Shown: positions 11,169 to 20,782 of the stretch, piece after piece
How positions within the stretch are numbered: the first letter of the stretch is position 1
Layout: every line of letters starts with the position of its first letter
DNA from: Clytia hemisphaerica
Taxonomy: Eukaryota; Cnidaria; Hydrozoa; Leptothecata; Clytiidae
Direction: 5' to 3'
Assembly: GCA_902728285.1 (NCBI GenBank)
Contig: CACVBU010000491.1
Span: 124,001 to 188,000, forward strand
DNA: 64,000 nucleotides
Notes under the pieces: generated by a model
What the model was told of the DNA's origin: nothing
What the model saw: the letters and a program-made list of their open reading frames with translations, nothing else
The model's database searches: none
Position numbers and translations under genes: made by a program

Positions 11169-13129
11169 ATGGCTCGCAGAAAAGTGCTCTTCGTAGACTG
11201 GCATTCGATCAATGGTTCAGCTAACGGGAAAAGAAAGTTGTCATTCGATGAAAACGAAAAAGGTAAATTCACTTGTCTAGCAAAGCTATGCCTACATTCA
11301 GACTTTGAAAGTAAAAGAGGTTTACGAAAACATATAGACAACAAACATCCTTGGTACTATTATTTTGACGAGCAACCAGAGGTGAAAAGGGAAGAAGTTG
11401 AACTAAACCAGCCTGCTGTCCAAAGAAAGGCTTCAAATAGTTCCAAGCCATACTATTCAATTGACGAGGGAATAGGAAATGCGTTTTATAAATGGCTAAC
11501 CACTACTTAGGAGGTAAAAATGATAGAGAAGCGAAACAGGTAGCTAAACGCGCTATGAAGTTTTTGATGAACAGTACTGGTGACAACGAGTCACTAGCTC
11601 CTTTATCTTATGAACTTGTTGATTGTTGTTTAGGCTCGACAACCATAATACTAAAGTTTTTGACTGTTTTAGAAGAAGAATAGAAAATGTCTTCTTCAGG
11701 AGCATTGAACTACGTAAAACCTATTTCTGATTTAATGGATTATAGAAAAGCATTTGGGATCAATGATAACAAATTGAGATGTTTCACAATCACCGAAGTC
11801 TACTTAAGAAGAGCTAAAGAGAACTTGAGAAAGAAAAAACGACTTGACAGCACCCGAAACTTTGATTTGGAAAATTTGATTGGTCGAGATAGTTGGGCGA
11901 GCCTTGAAAAAATGGAAACATTAATCCCGTATCACATCATGCACTACAGAGATATCATCAATAAATGCAAAGTCCAAGAGCCCCTACCAAACAAGCAGGA
12001 CTTGACATTTTGTACTCGTTTCATCACTACGTTTTTGTTCCTGAGAGTGAAGTGCAGCCGACCTATGACATTTCAGTATTTAACCTTGCAAATGATCGAA
12101 AAAGCCAAGAAAACAGACGGGTTTGTTGATCAAAGAGAATTCAAGACTGCAGGTAAATACCTTTTTGACACCCTCATCTTAACCGAGGACGTATTCACCG
12201 TACTCGACACGTATATAGACCTCGTACGACCCCTAATGAGTCCAATTTGTGATTATCTGCTAGTATCTACGACAGGACACCAATACAAATCTTTAACTAC
12301 TGCCATGACTCTACTTGTACATAAAGCTATAGGAAAGTACATTCATCCAACTCGATATCGACAGATCGTTGAGACTGCAAGTGCAGATAGATTATCGAAA
12401 TCAGAACAAGAAATCATTTCTGAAGACCAAAAACACAGTTCGGATGTTGCGAAGGTACACTACAAAAAGAAGCAATCGAGAATAGTGGCAACACAGGGAC
12501 AAATGTGCATGGAGAAAATGCTAGGAGCAGCACGAACAGATCAACAAGAGGCAATTTCTGAGGTAATTAGAGATTTAACATCAATATCGAAATCTTCCTC
12601 CCCTATGAATCTCAACCAAATGGCCGAACCTTCTTCTTCGAACAATGCTAATAGTAGTGCTACCCCTTTCATTGTTGAAACAGACGAAGAAAACTTTGAA
12701 TCCAACAACTTAGATGCCCAATGTAGAGAGGTAAACAATATTATGCAGCGTGTACAAAATATGTGTTCTTCAGTTGGTAATTCAAACGCCAGTCCTGATG
12801 ATTCTACTGACGTTCAAATGGAAATTATTAGCTCAGTTAAAGCATCGACACCTGCTCGCTCTCAAAAACGACCCATGTATGACAAGACAAAGATTAGCAA
12901 TAGTGTCACTGTCAAAAGAGAGATCGTCTCGAAGGAGGCTGGTAACAAGGAAGTTAAGTTCTCGCCAATGGAAGATAATATGCTTTTAAAAGGTATCAAA
13001 AGACACGGTGACAAAAACTGGGCTGCCATTATTCGAGATAAGGCTTTTGATTTCCACCAATCAAGAAGCCGTGATTCGTTGAGGGTACGTGCTGATTCTG
13101 CTGCTTTTAAAAAACTCCTCAAAAAATGA
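11169..13129 (+). pseudogene. Tyrosine recombinase with N-terminal finger and C-terminal Myb/SANT domain, copy 1
   Basis: Domains in order: an N-terminal Cys/His finger (FTCLAKLCLHSDF...GLRKHIDNKHPWYY), a helical core-binding-like region, a catalytic domain, a Ser-rich linker and a Myb/SANT-like domain (KFSPMEDNMLLKGIKRHG...W...SRSRDSLRVRA). In the long frame from 11687, candidate catalytic residues are R125 (CSRPMTF), K201, H220 and R223 (HPTR), H250 (QKHSS) and Y259 (VHYKKK). The nine-residue H-to-Y spacing is that of tyrosine recombinases. Lesions: a frameshift near 11.50 kb and a TAG at 11681-11683 where copy 2 has TGG (Trp). The catalytic half is uninterrupted. Predicted role is integration and excision of the host element. 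The recombinase assignment is inferred from residue pattern, not from a search. Confidence 0.7.
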
Positions 13130-13345
13130 ATCATTTTTTCATTTTTGTTTTAATTTATGAATTTTTATGGTTGCTTCACTCTTGTATTGTATAATAGCGT
13201 TCTTTGTAGTACGTAAAACATTGTAAAAAATATTTTGTAGTCAAAATCTTATATGTTTTCAATTCGATATTAAATTTTCAAACATTAGGAAACAATGCTG
13301 TGTTAAATTCATTTCTGCACTTTTTTTTAAGAAAACTTAATAAAA

Positions 13346-13754
13346 ATGGAATACAGTTCTACGTCGTCCAGTGAATCTGACTCGACTGTGTGTGAAAAAT
13401 TAAAAAGAGGTGACAAACGGAAAAGAAATTTTAGAAGAATAACTTTGAAAAGGGATCCACGAGAGGGGATGTGTCTTTTATTCGAGTGACGAAAAATCTT
13501 CAACAGAAAACAAAAATACAAACATTATTGAACTTAGCACTGAAAAAGAATTGGAAAATATTTCAATTGAAGTCTTATTGACTTCAACCACAAGCTTGGT
13601 ACCATTGGATAACAATGAGGATGAGCTTGAGAAATCCATATTGGAAATAGATTTGGAAAAGACGGTAAATGATATTTCAAAACCAAAACAGAAAAAAAAT
13701 GAAAAGCCAACAATGACCTATTTATATTCTTCTTTTTTTCCTTTTGCATTATGA
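13346..13754 (+). pseudogene. small Ser/acidic protein gene, copy 1
   Basis: It begins MEYSSTSSSESDSTV, passes a basic patch (KLKRGDKRKRNFRR), shifts frame near 13470 and continues with Glu-rich sequence (LDNNEDELEKSILEI) to a stop at 13754. It lies about 220 bp downstream of the recombinase on the same strand. A similar-sized gene with an acidic Ser-rich N-terminus sits in the same place in copy 2, which argues that it is a real third component. No known domain recognised. Confidence 0.45.
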
Positions 13755-13799
13755 AAGTGGGCGTTTTCTTTTTTAGATTTAGCTACTTCTAATTCTTCT

Positions 13800-13940
13800 T
13801 ACCCGTTGTTACTTGTTATTTCCTGTTGTTACACTTTTTCTGGAACTAAGTCAAATTGACCGAAAAAGTTAAGTCCAGAATCGAAAGTGCCTCTTGTTAC
13901 TCGTTGTTACCTGTTGTTACTTGTTGTTACCTTTTGTTGC
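13800..13940. repeat. irregular TTGTTAC repeat between the convergent genes
   Basis: About eight TTGTTAC/GTTGTTACC units surround a non-repeat core. It occupies the convergence point of recombinase and helicase, where copy 2 carries its 112-bp satellite. Confidence 0.6.
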
Positions 13941-15924
13941 TAAAAGTGAAAAGGGTAACGTCTTTTAGAATGTTTATTCTATTGATTTTCTCAAATGCTA
14001 ACTGGAATTGAACATTCAAGTTTTTCGAGTCACAGCTCGATTTAAGCGAATCTAGGTATTTACCAGGGCCATAGCAGAATCCCGGAATACAGGCTGTCCC
14101 TTTTAATCTATTAAATTTAATTACCAATTTTGTCAAACACGGTGACTCGATTTTGTATTGTGAAAAAATTCCTGAGATTAATTGAAGCCATCTTACCGTG
14201 TTAAATCTTGACAATTTATTGGAATTTTTTTCCACTCCTCCTCAGACAACTTTTGAAGTTGGTACAGTGCTCCGTCAATGCGATCTGGATGTGTGGTGAA
14301 AAGTGGATGTTTCTTTTCCCATCTCTGAGGGTCGTTTTCATCAGCTCCCAAGAAATACAAATTCATCTCGTGTTCTGTAAAGGTCAATTCAGCTTCAGAC
14401 GTCGTTTCTGATGAAGTTGATTCGCCGGCACTCTCACTTTCGAAGTCGGAATCTGCCAGTAATTGATCGACTAAACCGTCATAATCGTTGAAGACGGCGC
14501 CTGTGCGAAGTTCCTCTCGCTTTAGTCTGAATAGCTCTTGGTTCGTGCACGATTCGAAAAGAGGCATATCTTTTAGGACTTTTGCACAGTAATGGAATAC
14601 TTCCATACAGTTATTTCTCAGCCAGGCTAGAAAAAATAAAGGAAAATGCATTTTATAGTTAAACACACGATTATATAAAGCTGAAACAAATAAATATAGT
14701 CACCGAAAAATATATTAATTTGATTGATACCTTGTAAAACTCTCTTGGCGTCTTCACAGCTTAGCGAGTTGGATGTCCACTCATCCATGAACACTACTTC
14801 TGTTGAATCTTTTATCATGTGGCCGGCGAATCGGCCTTCTTGCGTGACACCTGCAATGTGTTCAGTTGAAATCAGCCCTAGGAGGTAACAAGTACATCAT
14901 ATGTAATAAATTCTACCACATGAAAGTTGGTTTTACGACATTCGAGAAAGCATCTTTAGTTCAAGCATTAAAAGGAAGATTTTGTATGAAATTTGGCGTT
15001 TCTTACCTTGTAGTGTGTAGAACCAGGTGGTTTTTCCTGAATTTGATTGTCCATGTAGCAACAGTTTTCGTTCTTTGATAGGAAACATCTTATGTAACAA
15101 CAATTGATAGAATTTTTGAAGAAATTTCACTCTCGTCTTCTGCTTGGGAAAACTGTTAAATATACCTGAAAATGCAAGAGATTTGGTTAGAAAAATGACA
15201 TTCAATTCATCTAATAAAAAGTTTATCTTTTGAAAGACATTTTCACTTGAGATCGCTTTAGCAAAGAAAAAATGTTGAACCTAGCTTGAAAAAAAGGTTA
15301 CCTCGGATGTCAGCCTTATACTCGTAACGAATAAGCGTTCACGGTGTGTGATCTGGTGCAAATTTCTTTATTTTTACAAAACGCTTTTCAGTTATCAAAA
15401 AACATGTACCATGTGGCAAAACTTCAATCACGTTGAACAGTCGTGTCATTGGTGTTATCAGTCCGCAATCTGGATCAGACAGCAATTCCGTAACTCTCTC
15501 AATATGTGGAGTCAACAGCTCGGCAATCTTTGTAATTTTCAGACATCTCATCAGATACTTCTTGATTTTCGTACACATCACGTAAGTAAACATACACTCC
15601 TTGGGCTTTTTGTAAACCATACCTTCACATATAGCGTATCCCTTTTTCTTCATATGCCTATCGATTTCTGCAATGGCTTGACAAATCTTGTTCTGTGGCT
15701 TAGGTTTTGATGGTACAGCGGCTAAAATTTAGTTTTTGAAAGCTTTCAGTTATAAATAACACATAACGTTGTTTCGAAGTCCACCTAACGTTTTTAGGAC
15801 ATTAAGAACGTTCTAAAAATTAACACTAAATATGATCTAATTTTAGGGTCCTGGAAATAGTTTTTTGAGCATTTTATTCTTAAATTATGTTATAAATATA
15901 TATATAGTATGAAAATAAAATGTT

Positions 15925-16138
15925 TTCTCCTGTCAGACCTACAAACAACAAAGAGTGGCCGAATTCTTTTTCCTCTTAGAGAGACGATGTTACAATGAAA
16001 GGGTAATTAGTCCTCTCTGGGTCCCTCTGTCTTTATCCTGGCTTGGGACAGGCTGACTGTCATTTAAGACAGCCAGGCGACATTACCCCAGCGGCCTGTA
16101 CAAGATGACAACAAACTCCAGGCAGACTGACAGGAGAA
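15925..16138. mobile_element. 214-bp MITE in a helicase intron
   Basis: TTCTCCTGTCAG at the left is matched by CTGACAGGAGAA at the right. The interior is richer in G+C than its surroundings and has its own inverted phrases (AGACAGCC). It lies in the intron between the 169-bp and 420-bp exons of helicase copy 1. Confidence 0.7.
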
Positions 16139-16919
16139 GAAAACAAAACATGAATCAACAAAGGTGTAAACACCTTAGACTCCTTTGGATATATATATAT
16201 CTGCTCTGCCACCCAAATCTCCTGAGTGAATATAGTTGGACAGAAATTCTTATTTCTTCACATATATATTCAAAATAAACATACCTCTATCAGAAGAATC
16301 GTCAACTATAGTGATGGAAAGACGTGTAAATTTGATGTCGTCCATTCCTTTTAACAGCTTTATCTTCACGTCTATGGGTATCGTTGGCCGAATGGATAGG
16401 GATGCTGGTACCTTGTCCTCTCCGACAACGTTCACGTCCACCGGTAGAGAGGACTAAAAATATGAAACAAACATTATAGAAATCTTGAACTTTTAAAACT
16501 TAATTATTTGAAATCAAAAACACAGTGAAATATAGAATTATAGGATTTGTTTATAATCAATCAAAAAATTGGGTGTAAGATAAATTTTTTTATTAAGGAG
16601 AGCCGTGTTGTTTTAGAGCGATGATAAGTTTGAAATTACGTACCTTATGACGCTTCATAGTTGCCTCAGAGAGCTTTAGATTGTAGAATTTGCATGCTTG
16701 CTCGATCATTTCTCTACGGTTGTAATCTTTCAATAGGGAGCTTAAGCAGCAGCAGTGGTGAGTAGAGGGAGGCGGTCGTAATTGAACACCGCCTTCAAAC
16801 AACCACCCTCGTCCAAAATATGATAAGCTTCGAAACATGGCAAAGCTTTAAAAAAAGGCGCGAAAAACATAAACAAATATGGCAGAGTTCAATATTCGAT
16901 TCACATCATAATAATCATA

Positions 16920-17875
16920 ATGCCAAGTTCTAGAGAGATTAGAGAAGCTCTTTTATTTGGTTACTATGATAATATTTTAGATGATCAAGAATTTTTGTTG
17001 TTGTATGACTTACATAGATCAAGAAACCCAGATTTTACATACTGGAGATATGCTGAATTTGACTTGTATAAGCTAAATGAAGATTCAGGTTCAAGAAAAA
17101 TGACATTTATATTTTGAAAGAACTTTTTCAAATACCATATGAAGTAGTTTGCTATAACAGATCAAAACTCAATGGTATTGAAGCGTTTTGTATTTTTTTG
17201 GGACGATATGCATATCCAGTAAGATTTGGATCCATGATACCAATTTTTGGAAGATCAGTTCCTGAGTTGTGCATGACTAATTATAACATTTTAAACCATA
17301 TTCATAATAACTATGGCAGACTTTTATCAGGATTTAATCATCCATGGATGTCTCCTGCATCTCTTGAAGAGTATGCTCATGTCATCCATAATAAAGGTGG
17401 TGCTTTAGATTTTTGTTGATGGTACGGTGAGACCAGTTAGTCGACCCGGACAAAATCAAAGAATTCTCTATAATGGACATAAACGTGTTCACAGCATTAA
17501 ATTTCAAAGTGTCGTTATCCCAAATGGACTTATAGCAAATTTATTTGGACCAGTGGAAGGGAAGAGACATGATGCAGCTATGCTGGCACAGTCTGGTCTT
17601 CTTGGGCAACTTCAGCAACATTCCCATGCTACAGATGGACGTATACTTTGTATATATGGAGACCCTGCCTACCCTTTGAGAAGGCAACTTCAAGCACCAT
17701 TTAAAGGACCTAGATTAACAGCCCAACAAACTGGTTTCAATAAAAGTATGTAAGAGTTTCTGTGGAATGGGTTTTTGGGGATATTGCAAATTTTTTCAAG
17801 TTCATTGACTTTAAAAAGAATCTCAAAGTTCGTCTGAGTGCTGTTGGTAAAATGTATTTGGTGTGTGTGCCTTGC
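16920..17875 (+). pseudogene. Harbinger DDE transposase, frameshifted
   Basis: The N-terminal part (MPSSREIREALLFGYYD) leads into the nuclease domain. Catalytic residues are seen as D in VDGTVRP, D in IYGDPAYPL and E in VEWVFGD, with NGHKRVHSIKFQ between the first two, as in PIF/Harbinger nucleases. Frame breaks occur near 17.10 kb, near 17.41 kb (short deletion just before VDGT) and near 17.75 kb. The source element is therefore no longer autonomous. Confidence 0.8.
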
Positions 17876-18521
17876 TGATTGTGATCCACCAAATATCAAC
17901 ACATATTTAGCTTAAATATATTTGCTGTTCTGACCTGTTTTATTAACTTGGATCTTATCATTTGTACATTTTATTTACCACTGTTGTTAGAAAAGAATCC
18001 TAATGTTCAACTTTCACTTTTTTTTTAAAAAGACATCAAATAAACATAAATACATACTGCGATAAAAATTACAAATATTAACATAGTAAAGCAAAAAAAA
18101 TTCAATGAAACACAGCTTTGGCTTTTTACTGAAAATTGATAAATCAATGAAATCAAAACAAGAAACACAATCTTTTCATAGGGACTGATAGGGACTAAAA
18201 AATAACCCTACAACATCTTTAAGTCTTAGGGCTTTACAGCACTAAAAGTTAAGGGAAAATCATGGTCTGCACTGCTATCACATACATTCAAGAACCATTT
18301 CTTAAAAAGTTGAGAGCAGTTTTTCAAAAGAAAAGAACAATATAAAACAATTTTTCTTAAAGCAAGATAATTTATCTAATGCTGTACTGGCACTTGTTCT
18401 AAGCGTTAAATGTGGTCCAAACAAGTTAAAAACAGTCTGACAGTTATAAACAACTCAGAGCTTAAAAACTACGTTCAAATTTTAGAACAACTGAAGTAAA
18501 TGTCAACAATAAAGAATAATT

Positions 18522-19517
18522 TCAACGCCAAGAAATTCCATTACAAAACCAACAATACAGTAATCTATTGTTTTTTGTGTCTCTAGCCATCAATAATTGG
18601 AGCATTGTCTGATTTTGTCTTTGCTGCTGATCTAACAATTTTTGCAAGTTTTCTTCACGTTTCGCAGCAATCTCAAGTTCTTTCTCCCTCAAAGTTTTAT
18701 CTATATTCATTTTCTCTCTCATAAAACACAACGTATCATCTCCTGATCTTCTTGTTCGTTTCGTTTTTGAATTTGATTCCATTGCTGGTTCATCGCCTTT
18801 TCTTTTGGTCGTCTCTGAGTGAGTCTCCATGCATTGCCTTCGCATTTCAGTTGCAGTTTCGCGTTCTTTTTCTGCTGCCCGATTATTCTCTTCACGTTCT
18901 TTTAGTGTTAAAAGCTCAATTTCTTCGAATTTTGAGACAATGTCTTCCATTGCAACCTCAAAATCAGTTGGTTCTTCTGGAGCTATTCCAGTTGCTTTTT
19001 CCTCATCTGCTTTTTTGCGCTTGAAATTTTTTTCCATCAATCCATATCGTTCTCGTACAGCACGGTGATTAACTGTAAACTTTGGGTCATCTAAAGTATT
19101 TAAAGTCTCTGCAATCAACTTCCACGACTCACCTCGCTGTGTGGTGCCACTCTTGTGATTGTAAGGTTCATATGTATATATTTCTCGTACCAGAATCTCC
19201 TCGTGTTGGTGAGTCCAGATCATGGGAGACCTAAGAATAGAATAAAAGAAAACTAGCAAGAATACCAGAAAACAAAGACACCAAAATCAAAAAAAAGTTG
19301 TTTTTGGGACAAAGCTGATTTTGTTTTGTTTTGATCTTCAGCTGTCTCGTTTCAAAAAGGGCAAAACAAAACAAAAAACAAGAAAATGAATGAAATGAGT
19401 AAGGCAACTGAAAAAAATCAGAAATTATTAAATACAAGTTGTGATGAGAATGTATACTAACTTTCTTTTTTGTTTTTGTTCAGCTGCTGCAACAGAAACT
19501 CCAACTTGTTCAGCCAT
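18522..19517 (-). CDS. Harbinger Myb/SANT-like DNA-binding protein
   Basis: Two exons (19517-19462 and 19230-18522) join in phase 2 with GT-AG borders, giving a protein of about 254 residues. An N-terminal Myb/SANT-like trihelical region (MIWTHQHEEILVREI...SWKLIAETLN) is followed by a KR-rich stretch and a long charged coiled coil with many Glu/Arg heptads, ending MARDTKNNRLL. Family knowledge: Harbinger elements encode a Myb-like partner that takes the transposase to the nucleus and to the ends. No lesion is seen, unlike its transposase partner. The start is chosen at the upstream ATG because the splice phase fits. Confidence 0.75.
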
Positions 19518-19740
19518 TTTGTTTGAATTTCTGCACGTTTTCAAGAGAACGTCATTTCAGAGAATTGAAGTCTCAAGATTTCGTGGAACGGCTTTCGCAA
19601 GGGGTTTCCCCTGTTCTGAGCATGCGCAGTGATTATTTGTTCTCTCGAAGACCGCCCACGAACGCCACCGCCGCCGCTGCTTAAGCTCGCTAATGTCTGA
19701 AAGAGCGCTGCGGAGTAATATTCGTCACTTCTGGTTTTGT

Positions 19741-20506
19741 CTGAAGAGTAAGAAGAATTCAAATGAATACATTTTTTGAGAATTTATTCACAACCCTACT
19801 TTGATAGAAGTATTTCAATGTTATTTATAAGAGCAAATAAAGAACATTTTAAAAGCTTTGCAGACTCTAAAAACACCCAAATGTTTAGAAAAATTGGTAA
19901 ATATACTCAAAAAATGTGAAAATAAGAAAATTCTTAGGCTCAAAAATCAAAAAGTTAACAACATTTGAATAAGGCTTCAAAAATATTTTGGATGTTCTCA
20001 TAATTTGCAATAAAGTAAATTTTCAGCTTTAGAATAAATTTATTTGAATCGTTGTTTTTGCCACTTTTTGTGCAAATTTATTCGATGGAAAGGGCTTATA
20101 AAGGTCAATTTTCAAATGTTCTAGGGGATGGGGGTTAAAACCAGTGGGACACTTTTATATGAACAGGGAACCTTTGAGGGACATCTCACGAATAGAGAAG
20201 TTTGTCATTGATTGTTTTTTACCATATGCTTACTTTATTCCATTTTGAGCTTATAGTTTTGAACACAGTGAAGTCTTGTTGTCTCGTATTTTAGATAGAA
20301 CTTTGCATCGCTTGACTGGAGAATTTTAAATTTGTTCCTCAAAGATTTGATTTATAAAGCTTATAAGTGAACCACAACCTTAATTTGTGAGCGCGATTTT
20401 TGCTCTGAAGAATTTAATGCGTGATTTTTAGAAAATGTAGCCATCTTGTATAAAAGTATTGTTGAAACAACCTCTGAATTCTTGTGTTCTAATATTCTTT
20501 TTTAAG
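19741..20506. other. AT-rich gap, no gene seen
   Basis: I looked here for the missing first helicase exon (counterpart of MSDSESSEEQEKK in copy 2) on the minus strand and did not find it. Confidence 0.5.
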
Positions 20507-20782
20507 GTGGTTTGGGCTGGTGAACCAGGAATTGACGATGGCGGACCATTTCGAGAGTTTTTTCTGCAATGTATGAGCTTTGGACTTCTTTCAGCCCATT
20601 TCTTTGGTTCAGAGGATGAGTTCATGTTTACATCCTACACCGATCAGTTGTCAAGAAATAAGTATCGTCTCTTGGGTCAGTTATCAGCTCTTGCCATTCT
20701 AAACATTGGCCGTGGGCCTCAATGCCTACACCCAGACATAGTGGATGAGATTTTTCATTTACTTGAGATTTTTTCAATATAA
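20507..20782 (+). pseudogene. HECT-like E3 ligase domain exon
   Basis: After a pyrimidine-rich acceptor the exon reads VVWAGEPGIDDGGPFREFF, then LLGQLSALAILNIGRGPQCLHP, to a TAA. The GE.G.D.GGP.REFF phrase is the hallmark of the HECT N-lobe. From memory, G2E3-like HECT fragments are common in cnidarians. The C-lobe with the catalytic cysteine is absent, and no upstream or downstream exon can be joined. Probably a fragment or relic. Confidence 0.55.

Larger units (their letters stand above)
16736..19690. mobile_element. Harbinger (PIF) transposon inserted in helicase exon
   Basis: Imperfect TIRs GGGAGCTTAAGCAGC (left) and GCTGCTTAAGCTCGC (right) bound a two-gene cassette: a DDE transposase (+) and a Myb-like protein (-), the canonical Harbinger pair. 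A TA dinucleotide flanks both ends (16734-16735, 19691-19692). Outside them the helicase reading frame matches across the junction, which fixes the borders well. Harbinger elements usually give TWA duplications, so the 2-bp value is slightly unusual or the last base is ambiguous. Between the two genes (17.9-18.5 kb) I see only AT-rich sequence. Confidence 0.8.
10330..19740. mobile_element. Composite element copy 1: tyrosine recombinase + acidic gene + SF3 helicase
   Basis: Approximate limits. The left side is set by the GTTC/GAAC cluster (10.34-10.58 kb) and the right by the outermost recognisable helicase exon. Gene order is recombinase (+), small Ser/acidic gene (+), then helicase (-), the last converging on the others. 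The same order and orientations recur at 44.9-56.7 kb. The outer helicase exon (counterpart of exon A in copy 2) is not visible before the HECT-like exon at 20.5 kb. A Harbinger transposon and a short MITE have inserted inside. Ends and target duplication are not resolved. Confidence 0.65.
14193..19740 (-). pseudogene. SF3-type helicase gene, copy 1, broken by Harbinger and lacking the motif C exon
   Basis: Minus-strand exons: 19740-19691 plus 16735-16644 (one exon split by a transposon), 16453-16285, 15721-15302, 15165-15007, 14877-14731 and 14626-14193. Phases agree at every junction. The 159-bp exon holds a Walker A motif (GQSNSGKTTW) and the 147-bp exon a Walker B motif (VVFMDEW). Exons of exactly these lengths carry the same motifs in copy 2. 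Lesions: the Harbinger insertion, an in-frame TGA in the 420-bp exon near 15.34 kb, and absence of the exon that in copy 2 carries FFITTNEFPDFG (motif C). The C-terminal exon is longer and more acidic than in copy 2. Family knowledge: SF3 helicases are hexameric DNA helicases of viruses and mobile replicons. This copy is very likely inactive. Confidence 0.7.

Noticed and set aside
18752..19068. Plus-strand ORFs of 79-90 codons
   Set aside because: Antisense to the coding exon of the Harbinger Myb-like protein.
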